Under the pieces are notes generated by a model, which saw nothing but the letters and a program-made list of their open reading frames with translations, had not been told where the DNA came from and did not search any database. 53,063 nucleotides of DNA from JAADDG01 sp964450755 (GTDB lineage: Bacteria > Campylobacterota > Campylobacteria > Campylobacterales > JAADDG01), in contig CAYVDJ010000019.1 in assembly GCA_964450755.1 (NCBI GenBank), positions 1 through 53,063 on the forward strand, in the 5' to 3' direction. The first letter of the stretch is position 1. Each line of letters begins with the position of its first letter. Below are positions 16,890 through 25,685 of the stretch, one piece after another. The position numbers and the translations under genes are program-made.

Positions 16890-17678
16890 ATGTCGCATAT
16901 AAGATATACCAGAGCATTGGCGGATGAGTATATAAGGCTTTATAAAAGTTGTGAGATTTTGCCTTCCAAATTTGAAGAGATAGATAAGATCATTGAAAAT
17001 ATATTACAACACCGCATTATTTATGAAGAGACTTCTGAAATAGTTGGTATCCCATGGTATTTTATAGCTGCTATTCACAATATGGAAAGTTCCGGAAATT
17101 TTACAAAACATCTTCACAACGGCGATCCTTTAACGGCAAAAACCGTTCATATTCCCAAAGACAGACCAAAAAAAGGAAAGCCTCCTTTTACATGGAAGGA
17201 GAGTGCAGTAGATGCTTTGAGACTGAGGGGAGTACAAAGGGTGAGAAAATGGACACTTCCTAGAGTTCTTTATGAGATGGAAGGATATAACGGTTGGGGA
17301 TACAGGATCTATCATCCTTATATTTTGACTCCTTATCTGTGGGCAGGTTCAAATCACTATGTAAGCGGAAAATATACGGCAGACGGCAGATGGTCAAACA
17401 GTGCGGTATCAAAACAGTGCGGAGGAGCTCTTATCATAAGGAGGCTAGAAGAAAAAAATGAGATAAAATTTGGAGAAATTTCAAAATCTCCTCTCTTTTT
17501 TTATGCCGATTCTCCAAAAAAGAGAGATTTTCATGTGAAAAAGCTTCAGAAATTTTTAAATGGATTTGAAGGTATAGCATTGAGAGTTGATGGTAATGCA
17601 GGGATGAAAACTTCCGTCGCCGTTAAAAAGGTTTTTGATTTTTATCTGAAAGGAGATCCGAGATATGAAGAGAATTAG
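16890..17678 (+). CDS. Lysozyme-family protein with C-terminal peptidoglycan-binding domain
   Basis: This 262-residue protein matches a lysozyme-like family with the core IPWYFIAAIHNMESSGNF (probable catalytic Glu near residue 64), HLHNGDPLTAKT, PPFTWKESAVDALRL, LYEMEGYNGWGYR and AGSNHYVSGKY. Residues about 215-258 form a peptidoglycan-binding-type helical domain (LQKFLNGFEGIALRVDGNAG, then YLKGDPR). It would cleave murein glycan strands. No signal peptide is visible, which fits phage endolysins or effectors that need another exit route, but no phage genes surround it. It stands alone between a terminator and the pilin operon. Confidence 0.8.
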   Translation: MSHIRYTRALADEYIRLYKSCEILPSKFEEIDKIIENILQHRIIYEETSEIVGIPWYFIAAIHNMESSGNFTKHLHNGDPLTAKTVHIPKDRPKKGKPPFTWKESAVDALRLRGVQRVRKWTLPRVLYEMEGYNGWGYRIYHPYILTPYLWAGSNHYVSGKYTADGRWSNSAVSKQCGGALIIRRLEEKNEIKFGEISKSPLFFYADSPKKRDFHVKKLQKFLNGFEGIALRVDGNAGMKTSVAVKKVFDFYLKGDPRYEEN

Positions 17679-17740
17679 AGATGCCTATATGATTTGGCAC
17701 AGATTAAAAGGTAGATGATAGATAAAATTTAAAAATAACA

Positions 17741-17786
17741 GGATTTTGCCGATATTACAGACAAAGTTCTATAAAAGGCAAAATCC
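17741..17786 (+). promoter_or_regulatory. Inverted repeat abutting the GTG start of the 1219-residue gene
   Basis: GGATTTTGCC (17741-17750) pairs perfectly with GGCAAAATCC (17777-17786) across a 26-base loop. The right arm ends at the base before the GTG start and contains the only AAGG-like ribosome-binding site, so a folded leader would hide it. It may gate translation. It could also be an operator. Confidence 0.5.
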
Positions 17787-20700
17787 GTGTTAAAAAATAT
17801 CTTCCTCTCTTTGTTACTCTTTTTAACTTTTTTATCTGCTGATTATTTTGATGATGCCCATCTTAGAGAATTTTCTCTAAGATACGGCGGTGCAAATGAA
17901 AATATTGTTGGTGATTTTACATTTGCCGGTGCCTCTGTTATGTGTGTAAATGACGGAGAGGGCGGGTGTGATTGGGATTATGACGGATATCTTTATGATG
18001 CCGATACCAAATATGTAAATGATGAAACTTCCATTCCTCTAAATTCCGCTTCGGCATCTTTAAATCTTCCTGCCGATGTTGATAGAAACAATATCAGATG
18101 GGCAGGACTTTACTGGCAGGGGCATATAGAAGGAGACAATCCTTCCGATTACAGCAGTGCTGTAAACGGGTTTAACAGTGTTGTTTTTAGAACTCCCGAT
18201 GGTGTAAATCATACTCTAACGGCGCCTTTGGAAAATAATGTTACAAACTATTATGCCTTTAGAAGTGAAAATGCGGATCCAAAAGGTTTTAGATTTTTTT
18301 ATCAATGTTTTTATGATGTTACGGATTTGGTAAAAAATACCTATTCTCCTTCAGACAAAATTTTTACCGTAGGAAATATCAAGGCAACTTCCGGAAGTGA
18401 TAAGTTTTACAGAGATCCTCTTACAAACTGGGAACAGATAAAGTACGGTCATTGGGGAGGATGGAGTCTGATAGTCGTTTATGAGAGAAATGCCGTTGAT
18501 CAGGCATATAAAAATGTCTCTATATATGACGGTTTTAAAGTTTTGATCCCTATGCCCATAGATACCCACAAAAGCATAGAGATCCCCGTAAGCGGTTTTT
18601 TGACTCCTCTTAGCGGAACTGTTGATTCAAGACTTCTCTTTTTTGCAATGGGAGGAGAGAAGAAGATAGAAAGAGACAAGATGGAGATTTACAAACAGCA
18701 TGCCGGAGCGTATGTGCAGGTAAGCAATGCCCTAAACAGTGAAAATAATGTTTTAAACGGCAGTGTCAGTTATATGGGTTCCTATCTTGATCCAAACAGA
18801 AAATATGTTCCCGGACTTGATCTTGATCTTTTTGATGCAAGTTCATGGATGGAAAATGATCAAAATGAAACAAAACTGAAATTAAGTGCGATATTTGAAG
18901 ATCATAACGGGGATCAGACATTAACCGGTGTGATAGCTTTTTCCACCAAAATCCACTCTCCTCTTATAGACAATTTTCTAAAAGGTTCTGATAAAGGTAT
19001 GGGAAGTGTTTTGAGAATGGGTGATAATATAAATTATATGCTTGATTTTAACAATTCTGGAAATGAGATAGCTACTGATGTAACCATATTTGATAATTTC
19101 GGTGATGATAATTTAACGGCTTTTATAGAGAATAACGCCACGGATATTTTAAAATCAATAAGATTGTCTGCCGATAATGATGATACCCATTTTTACTGTT
19201 ATGAGGGTTCAAGCGCCGAAGGTTGTGATTATGCTTTTGATGATGAACAGACATGCAGTGTTGATACCGATGATAACGGCAGTGTCAGCGGAGTTCATTG
19301 CAGTTTTAATACTCTTGAAGTAGCTCATAGAAGGATGATGAGATTCAGGGTCAGAATAAGACATAATTTTATGAGTCAAAATGATCACAATGTAACAAAT
19401 CAGGCTCATTCAAGATATAAAAATGCAAGAACAAACGAATGGATAGATGCTATCGGAAAGAGTAATGTTTATGTGGCGGGAGTTATAAAGGGAGTAAATC
19501 CTTCTGAGATCAATATCGATACGATTGATGATTATAGCGGTGGATACCAAAAAGAGAAGGGATTGAAAACAAAAATAGCCGCCAAAGCATATCATCTGGA
19601 TACGGTTAATATCGATACATCTTTCAATCCTGTCAGTTACTATCAGTCAAGTTCACCTGATATATCTGATATGACAGTTATCTTCAGACTGGTCGATGAA
19701 GATGATACTTCATACTCCTATCTCCTGAAAGATTCGTCAAATCATGTAACAAAATCCATCTTTCACAAAGGAGATATTCATGCTCTAAGTTCAGAAGCGC
19801 TTATGCCAAATCGTGCTATCAAAAAAGCAAAAATAAAAGCAAAATATATCGATTTTTACAAGCTTTATACCCAAAATGCCCAGGCATGTCTGCTTGTGAG
19901 TTCAAATTCGGCAAATATCGAAGCAATGCCACAGTGTGTAAACAGTGCGACCGTGTATCGGGATGCTTTTGGTACTGTTGCCTATGATAGATGTATCATA
20001 AATAACGGTTCTCCCTGTTCTTCTTTGAACCATGGGGTCGGAAATGCGCCTTATGATCACACTCTGGGATGTTATGAGTGCAGTGCGGATGCTCTTGGCA
20101 GTTTCTCTTTATCTACTGATAATTTTGCTCTGCGTCCTTTTAAATATGAATTTTATGCACCAACCAAAACGATTGCCGCAAAACCTTTTGATCTCTCTGT
20201 AAAAGCAAAAGGGCAGACTCTGAATGTTGTGCAAAATTATGATGAACATATAAATACATCTTATCAGATCAATTATCGGGAGAGAAAAAGCGCCTGTCTG
20301 ACAGGCAGTTTGGATCTAAGCGGTGCAAATTTCAGTAACGGTGATCTGAACAAATCAACATCTTACAGTGAGGTAGGAGTTTTGGATATCAATATTTCCG
20401 AAATTTCCGGCAGTGAATTTGCTTCTGTTGACAGTGACGATACGCCTCTTAGCCAAAGAGTAATACCCTTGGCATCAACAACCGTTAATTTTATACCTAA
20501 AGATTTTGGTGTGAGTTGGACACTCTCCAATGCCAATACTTTAAACAGTTATACCTATTATTCCGATAATCCTTACAGTATGGGGAGTAAACTGAAAACC
20601 AGAGTAACTGCCAAAAATTTTGCCGGAGCGGTTGTCGGAAATTACAGTGCTTCCTGTTATGCAAAAGATGTAAATCTGACGATTACAATTTCCGCAACAG

Positions 20701-21446
20701 GGGCACAAATCAATCCTTTTACCCTGAAATGGCAGGATTTGAACAATCCTTTGCACAAAGACGATACTGCTTTGGTCTTTTCTCTTCCTGTAACAAACCA
20801 GGTATTTAGAGTTGATACAGGTGCTTTTAGGTTTTCAAACGGAGAGGCAAATGAAACAACAATGATAAACTTTAAAAGAGAGGTAACAACAGCTCTTGAA
20901 CCGATGAAGGTTACTGTTTCAAAAGTAGAGGCAAATGATGAAGATATTTACGGTTCTTCTTCTCACAGCAGTATAGTAAAATACTATTTCGCAAGAGCTC
21001 ATTGTATAGATTATCCCAATATCATAGGAAATACTCTGGATAATGCACCAATCTATTATGAGATATACTGCAAAAACTGTGATAAAACAACTTTTCCTTT
21101 GGCAAACGGTTCTTTAAGCAAAGACAGTATCTACTGGTATATCAATCCAAATCATACGGCTTTTGACGGGAGTGTTACAAGCGGTTCGTCTCTAAGCGGT
21201 ACGACAGTCAGTGATTTGCAGTTAAACAGTCTTGATCTGACAGCACCTTCCCTGCCTCATACGGATAAGATTATTTTGACTCCATCGGGATGGCTCGTTT
21301 ACAATCAGGTAAATCCTTCTGCAACAAGTGTTGATTTTAGTGTTACATTTTTAAATGACAGTACAAATTGGGCAGGAGAGGGGAAACTAGGACATATTGT
21401 TGATCAAAATATTTCAATAAGAAAAAACAGGAAAATATCATGGTAA
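17787..21446 (+). CDS. Giant MshQ/PilY1-like surface protein of a pilin operon
   Basis: This 1219-residue protein starts at GTG and has a signal peptide (about 1-18, ending FLSA). Residues about 50-300 include a surface-protein module with IRWAGLYWQGH, DVTDLVKN and YGHWGGWSLIVVYERN near 224. Residues about 400-570 resemble a DUF11-type repeat. The C-terminal 450 residues are beta-rich and Cys-containing (CYECSAD, IYCKNCDKTTF), with the layout of the MshQ/DUF6701 proteins that close MSHA-type pilus operons. It overlaps the first pilin-like gene by 7 bases, so it is co-translated with the pilins. A pilus-tip adhesin role is inferred from context. Typical PilY1 calcium sites were not seen. Confidence 0.75.
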   Translation: MLKNIFLSLLLFLTFLSADYFDDAHLREFSLRYGGANENIVGDFTFAGASVMCVNDGEGGCDWDYDGYLYDADTKYVNDETSIPLNSASASLNLPADVDRNNIRWAGLYWQGHIEGDNPSDYSSAVNGFNSVVFRTPDGVNHTLTAPLENNVTNYYAFRSENADPKGFRFFYQCFYDVTDLVKNTYSPSDKIFTVGNIKATSGSDKFYRDPLTNWEQIKYGHWGGWSLIVVYERNAVDQAYKNVSIYDGFKVLIPMPIDTHKSIEIPVSGFLTPLSGTVDSRLLFFAMGGEKKIERDKMEIYKQHAGAYVQVSNALNSENNVLNGSVSYMGSYLDPNRKYVPGLDLDLFDASSWMENDQNETKLKLSAIFEDHNGDQTLTGVIAFSTKIHSPLIDNFLKGSDKGMGSVLRMGDNINYMLDFNNSGNEIATDVTIFDNFGDDNLTAFIENNATDILKSIRLSADNDDTHFYCYEGSSAEGCDYAFDDEQTCSVDTDDNGSVSGVHCSFNTLEVAHRRMMRFRVRIRHNFMSQNDHNVTNQAHSRYKNARTNEWIDAIGKSNVYVAGVIKGVNPSEINIDTIDDYSGGYQKEKGLKTKIAAKAYHLDTVNIDTSFNPVSYYQSSSPDISDMTVIFRLVDEDDTSYSYLLKDSSNHVTKSIFHKGDIHALSSEALMPNRAIKKAKIKAKYIDFYKLYTQNAQACLLVSSNSANIEAMPQCVNSATVYRDAFGTVAYDRCIINNGSPCSSLNHGVGNAPYDHTLGCYECSADALGSFSLSTDNFALRPFKYEFYAPTKTIAAKPFDLSVKAKGQTLNVVQNYDEHINTSYQINYRERKSACLTGSLDLSGANFSNGDLNKSTSYSEVGVLDINISEISGSEFASVDSDDTPLSQRVIPLASTTVNFIPKDFGVSWTLSNANTLNSYTYYSDNPYSMGSKLKTRVTAKNFAGAVVGNYSASCYAKDVNLTITISATGAQINPFTLKWQDLNNPLHKDDTALVFSLPVTNQVFRVDTGAFRFSNGEANETTMINFKREVTTALEPMKVTVSKVEANDEDIYGSSSHSSIVKYYFARAHCIDYPNIIGNTLDNAPIYYEIYCKNCDKTTFPLANGSLSKDSIYWYINPNHTAFDGSVTSGSSLSGTTVSDLQLNSLDLTAPSLPHTDKIILTPSGWLVYNQVNPSATSVDFSVTFLNDSTNWAGEGKLGHIVDQNISIRKNRKISW

Positions 21447-22183
21447 CAAAAAAAGGTTTTACTCTAATAGAACTTGTTATATCGATAGTGGTTATCTCCA
21501 TAGCTGTTATGAGTATTCCCATGCTTCTTGAAAGAGCCGGAAAGAGTGATGAGTTCTCACTTATGCAAGAGAGTATTTTGGCTGCAAGAACAAAGATTCA
21601 AAATATAACAACATACAGATGGGATGAGAACAGTCTGGATCCTGTAACGGGAAAAATATATATACTTGATACACATAACGGAGACAGTGAACTTCAGAGA
21701 TTTACGGCATCAAGCTGTCCACCTTTGCCTTTTGGATTTTTATGTATGATGTTTTGGAGTTGGTACTCCTCTTTCTTTCCTCAGGGAGGTTTGGTAGGTC
21801 AAATTGACGGTGATTCAAGAAGAAAGATGTTTGATGTTGCAACCTATCCCGATATTACGGAGGTAAATATAACAGATCCAAATGATGTTGATGATTTTAA
21901 CGGTCAGTCTTTGACGGCTCTTTTTGATCAGGAGAGTACGGGACTTGATTATTTAAACAGTAATTTTAATATAAATACAACGGTCGGATATATAGATGAT
22001 ACTGCCTCTTATAAAACACCTAAAACAATCTATTTTAATTTTCCTGATACTTTCAAACCGGTCGGAGATTCAAATATAAAGATGGTGGATGTCAATGTCA
22101 GCGGTGTGGATACTCCTTTTGCTCTTAGATACTACTCTTGTAATATAGGAGAATCTGATATCCTCAAAAGGACATTTCTTTGA
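21440..22183 (+). CDS. Type IV pilin-like protein, PilV/MshC class
   Basis: This 247-residue protein opens with a textbook prepilin signal: KKG followed by FTLIELVISIVVISI, with cleavage after Gly and Glu at mature position 5, then a continuous hydrophobic helix. The rest has Cys-containing segments (SSCPPLPFGFLCMMFW) and no recognisable enzymatic motif. The mature size exceeds that of typical major pilins, so a minor pilin or pseudopilin is more likely. It overlaps the upstream giant gene by 7 bases and the next pilin-like gene by 4 bases. Processing needs a PilD-type peptidase, which is not in the window. Confidence 0.88.
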   Translation: MVTKKGFTLIELVISIVVISIAVMSIPMLLERAGKSDEFSLMQESILAARTKIQNITTYRWDENSLDPVTGKIYILDTHNGDSELQRFTASSCPPLPFGFLCMMFWSWYSSFFPQGGLVGQIDGDSRRKMFDVATYPDITEVNITDPNDVDDFNGQSLTALFDQESTGLDYLNSNFNINTTVGYIDDTASYKTPKTIYFNFPDTFKPVGDSNIKMVDVNVSGVDTPFALRYYSCNIGESDILKRTFL

Positions 22184-23082
22184 TAAAAAAAGCTTTTACT
22201 TTGGTTGAACTTGTTTTAGTGATTGTTGTTATGGGGATTATTGCGGTTATCGGAACCAATATTTTGGTTGATCTTTACGAGGGGTATATGAGAAGTTATT
22301 CGATAAACCGTCTGGAGAGTCTGACTACCGATACTTTAAATCAGATAGTAAAAAGATTGAGATACCGTATAAAAGACAGTGTCATAGCCTATAAAACTGG
22401 AAGTTACAAAGGTCTTGACGATCCCTCTCTTGACAGCAGTTATAAAATACTTCAATGGATAGGATATGACAACGAAAGTTTAAGAGGTGAATATAACAGT
22501 ACCTATTCCATGCCCGGTTGGAGCGCTCTTATAGATTTGGACAGCAGTGATACGAACAAGAGTGAAGTTAAAACCACCGGCAGCAGACTTGGTATAGCAG
22601 ATAAGATCATAGATGCTCTCTCCTACGGTGAGGTAAATCTAAGTTCTGCCTCAAATACTCCGGCACTGATTTTTAAAGGGGTGGATCATATAGACAAGTC
22701 TCAGTTTGGATGGAGTGGAAGCGGAGATCACAATTTTACACTGAATGTAAACAGAATCGGAAATGAAAAACTTGTTTTTACAAATACCGCACAAAAAAAC
22801 GCTTCAAAAGATATTTATGAAAGATATGCTCTTACATGGAGCGCTTATGCGATTGTGCCGGTAGTAACCGGTGCGAACGATATGAATTTGACTCTTTATT
22901 ATAATTTTCAGCCATGGGAAGGGGAGACTTACACACAGGGACATTCTGCCGTTTTGGCAGAGCATGTTTCATCTTTCAGATTTAAGCAGATAGGGCAGAC
23001 TCTGCGTATAAAACTGTGTATGCATGATAACAATACAACCGGTTTTGATTATGCTATATGTAAAGAGAGGGCGATATTTTGA
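22180..23082 (+). CDS. Type IV pilin-like protein, PilW class
   Basis: This 300-residue protein starts at a TTG overlapping the previous stop (TTGA). The leader MIKKA precedes FTLVELVLVIVVMGI: Glu is at mature position 5, but the residue before the cleavage site is Ala rather than Gly, a variant I recall from other Campylobacterota pilins. The soluble part is beta-rich with Cys near the C terminus (KLCMHDN, YAICKER). The large size and position between PilV- and PilX-like genes fit a minor pilin of the priming complex. It overlaps the next gene by 4 bases. Confidence 0.87.
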   Translation: MIKKAFTLVELVLVIVVMGIIAVIGTNILVDLYEGYMRSYSINRLESLTTDTLNQIVKRLRYRIKDSVIAYKTGSYKGLDDPSLDSSYKILQWIGYDNESLRGEYNSTYSMPGWSALIDLDSSDTNKSEVKTTGSRLGIADKIIDALSYGEVNLSSASNTPALIFKGVDHIDKSQFGWSGSGDHNFTLNVNRIGNEKLVFTNTAQKNASKDIYERYALTWSAYAIVPVVTGANDMNLTLYYNFQPWEGETYTQGHSAVLAEHVSSFRFKQIGQTLRIKLCMHDNNTTGFDYAICKERAIF

Positions 23083-23531
23083 AAAGAAAAGGTTTTTCAC
23101 TGGTTTTTGCCATTATTATTTTGGTAGTAGTTTCCACACTTGCCGCACTGATGCTCTCTTTGTCAAGTTCAAGTGCCAAACAGACTTCTGATATCTATCT
23201 GAAAGAACAGGCTGAACTTTTGATGCAAAGTGCTACCGAGTATTCGATACTGGCAATTTTGGGACATGATAATCAAAACAGTTGTATAGAAAATATCAAT
23301 ATCACATATCCAGATTCCACAAACCCGATATTTGATATAAATGTCTCTTTGTGGTATATCATTGACTCTACTATGCCCGCAGGATTTGACTGCAATCATG
23401 TTATATCAAATTCTCTTTCTACTCATAATTCCAATATGACGGTTATGATCGATACGACTGTAACAACTACTTCAAATACCGGTTTAAGTGAGCCGATAAA
23501 GCTTCATAGAAGAACAGTGCAAAAGCCTTGA
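23079..23531 (+). CDS. PilX/GspK-like pilin-class protein lacking Glu5
   Basis: This 150-residue protein starts at TTG within the previous stop. Its N terminus reads MKRKG followed by FSLVFAIIILVVVSTLAALML, a class III signal with a hydrophobic helix, but mature position 5 is Phe rather than Glu. GspK/PilX-type tip subunits commonly lack Glu5, so this suggests a tip position. SSSSAKQTSDIYLKEQAELL continues the amphipathic helix. It is the last gene of the operon. Function depends on assembly genes outside the window. Confidence 0.82.
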   Translation: MKRKGFSLVFAIIILVVVSTLAALMLSLSSSSAKQTSDIYLKEQAELLMQSATEYSILAILGHDNQNSCIENINITYPDSTNPIFDINVSLWYIIDSTMPAGFDCNHVISNSLSTHNSNMTVMIDTTVTTTSNTGLSEPIKLHRRTVQKP

Positions 23532-23701
23532 GAAAAGAGGTGTTTTTGAGATAAAAGATGAGAGATTATTTGTGGTTTTATACTTTAACAGCTTTATAAA
23601 AGGAAAATATATTTATCCCTGTAAAGTAAAACAGCCTTTTAAGGTAAAATATATTTAATTAAAAATAAATAAAATTAACCTTTATTTAAGATTTTCTGCC
23701 T

Positions 23702-23726
23702 TATAATAGATATTGAAATATCTATT
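23702..23726 (+). promoter_or_regulatory. -10 element overlapping a perfect palindrome
   Basis: TATAAT (23702-23707) overlaps AATAGATATT-GA-AATATCTATT (23705-23726), a perfect 10-bp inverted repeat. It lies just before the AGGAG ribosome-binding site of the gene at 23742 and covers the expected transcription start, as a repressor operator would. Confidence 0.5.
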
Positions 23727-23741
23727 GCATAGGAGATAATA

Positions 23742-24929
23742 ATGAAAGGGATAAAGTATATCCTTATAGGTTTGTTACTCAGTGTTTATGCTTATGCAAC
23801 ATCTATTCAGACAGGACAGGATGTTTATCAGGCAGGAGAGTCTATAACCGTAACGGTAACAGATATGGCAGGAAATGAGGATGACTGGGTGGGCATCTAT
23901 CCCGCAGGTTCAAGTAATGACTGGGAAAATGTCGTCAGTTGGGCATGGACTAACGGTATTGTAAACGGAGATATCACTCTTGAGGGTGTTAACAGTGCGG
24001 GAGAATATGAGGTAAGAGCCTTTTTTAACAATTCGTTTCATACGGAAGCGCAGGATAATTTTACCGTCGAAGGAGCGGTAAATGCATCCATAGAGAGTGC
24101 GAAAGATGTTTATCAGGCAGGAGAACCGATCATAGTTAATGTGTCGGGACTGGCAGGAAATGAAGATGACTGGATTGGTATATATCCCGCAGGTGCGAGT
24201 AATGACTGGGAAAATGTTGTTACATGGAGATATACAGGCGGCATACATGAAGGACAGCTGACACTTGAGGGAGTTGCACCCGGAAATTACGATGTGAGAG
24301 TCTTTTTTAACGACTCTTTCAATATGGAAGCACAGGACAGTTTCAGTGTGGAAGCTGTAAATATGGATCCTACCGTTTATGAAGACGGGGAGGACGGAAC
24401 AACTGAAAGATGGGTTGTTCTTACAAACGGAGGACATGTAAGCAATATCGCCGACGGAGCTGACGGCAGTGCAAGATCCGTTATGTTGTGGGGTCCCTAC
24501 TGGCAAGGCGGAGGCTGGGGAGAGATCGATTACAAATTGTATCTGGATGCCAATCAAAATCCCTGGAATAACCGTTTTCAGCATATTTTGGAATTTGATA
24601 TAAAAACCAACCATTCATGGGAACCATGTTTTTATTTTGAGTTGCAGATGGATTCAACAGACGGTAAAAGGGTTATATCTTTTGATACCTATATTCCGCA
24701 TACCCATCAGCAAGAGAGTATAAGACAGATGGACGGATATGTACAGTTGTCATTTGGTATCAGTGAAAGTTACAGATACGGGCGTGTTTGGAAACATATA
24801 AGACTTGATTTGCAAGAGTATATGAACAGATTTGAACCGGATAATGTTATTACCTCGATAAACGGATTTTTGTTTAACGGGCGTGGAGGTGATTATAAAC
24901 TTGATAATATAAAACTGGTTTCAGAGTAA
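23742..24929 (+). CDS. Exported protein with two SKICH-like Ig repeats and a C-terminal jelly-roll domain
   Basis: This 395-residue protein has a signal peptide (about 1-19, ending AYA). Two repeats of about 95 residues (about 20-112 and 115-205) share DVYQAGE at the start, AGNEDDW(V/I)GIYPAG and SNDWENVV in the middle and FFN(N/D)SF near the end; such domains are found next to bacterial phosphoesterases. Residues about 210-395 look like a carbohydrate-binding jelly roll (ERWVVLTNGG, HILEFDIKTNH, VWKHIRLDLQEYM, YKLDNIKL). The same C-terminal module closes the protein at 40240-41676. No catalytic motif is seen. The methyltransferase gene follows by 15 bases and is probably in the same operon. 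Confidence 0.8.
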   Translation: MKGIKYILIGLLLSVYAYATSIQTGQDVYQAGESITVTVTDMAGNEDDWVGIYPAGSSNDWENVVSWAWTNGIVNGDITLEGVNSAGEYEVRAFFNNSFHTEAQDNFTVEGAVNASIESAKDVYQAGEPIIVNVSGLAGNEDDWIGIYPAGASNDWENVVTWRYTGGIHEGQLTLEGVAPGNYDVRVFFNDSFNMEAQDSFSVEAVNMDPTVYEDGEDGTTERWVVLTNGGHVSNIADGADGSARSVMLWGPYWQGGGWGEIDYKLYLDANQNPWNNRFQHILEFDIKTNHSWEPCFYFELQMDSTDGKRVISFDTYIPHTHQQESIRQMDGYVQLSFGISESYRYGRVWKHIRLDLQEYMNRFEPDNVITSINGFLFNGRGGDYKLDNIKLVSE

Positions 24930-24944
24930 GAGGAGAATTTTATT

Positions 24945-25685
24945 ATGACAGTGGATAAAAGGATTTTAACGGCATACAAAGAGACTAAGACAAATGCGGA
25001 TGTTTCCCATGCAAATACATTCTCTTATAAGATGAATGTCCTTTTATCCTCTTTGAAAAGAAGAGGTATAAAAGGAACACTGGATAAGATTTTTTTATAT
25101 ACCTATTTTTATAGAAGCGGAGTTGACCTCTCATCTGAAAATCTTTTTGATCTGACTTTGGTAGGAGAACACAAAGATCATGGCACTGCATATCTTCAAA
25201 ACTCCTATGAGGTAACTGATACGATTATAAGAGAGATTGAGAAGCTGTATCCCGATGTCAAAAAAGGGGCTTTTTTGGATTATGGAAGCGGCAAGGGACT
25301 TCCTATGATTATAGCCCAAAAGCACGGATTTCAAAGGGTTATAGGTGTGGAATTTGCAAAAGAGCTGTATGAAGTTTCAGTACTGAATATGATGAAACTC
25401 GGTATTAAAAATTTTGATCTTTATAATATGGATGCGGCAGAATATGTTTTGGATTCTGATATCTCTTTGATTATGCTTTTCAATCCTTTTGATGCTGTTG
25501 TTATGAAAAAAGTTTCCGATAAAATTGTCTCCTTTAAAGATAAATTTTTACGGGATGTTTATATATCATATATGAATCCTACCTGTAATTATATTTTTGC
25601 CGATGATAAAAATTATATTTTTATTAAAAATGTGGTCTTTGAAACGGGGGAGATTGTAAATATATTTAAACTGAGAAGGGATTAG
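24945..25685 (+). CDS. Class I SAM-dependent methyltransferase, paralogue A
   Basis: This 246-residue protein has SAM motif I AFLDYGSGKGLPMIIAQ (about 106-122), the acidic end of strand 2 in IGVEFAKELYEVS, and NPFDAVV near motif IV. The N-terminal 75 residues contain the family segment VDLSSENLFDLTLVGE. It is about 40% identical by eye to the convergent gene at 25682-26407. The substrate is unknown; the NPF motif resembles N-methyltransferases acting on small molecules or nucleotides but is not decisive. It follows the exported repeat protein by 15 bases with an AGAGGAGAA ribosome-binding site. Its stop overlaps that of the paralogue (TTAG). Confidence 0.83.
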   Translation: MTVDKRILTAYKETKTNADVSHANTFSYKMNVLLSSLKRRGIKGTLDKIFLYTYFYRSGVDLSSENLFDLTLVGEHKDHGTAYLQNSYEVTDTIIREIEKLYPDVKKGAFLDYGSGKGLPMIIAQKHGFQRVIGVEFAKELYEVSVLNMMKLGIKNFDLYNMDAAEYVLDSDISLIMLFNPFDAVVMKKVSDKIVSFKDKFLRDVYISYMNPTCNYIFADDKNYIFIKNVVFETGEIVNIFKLRRD

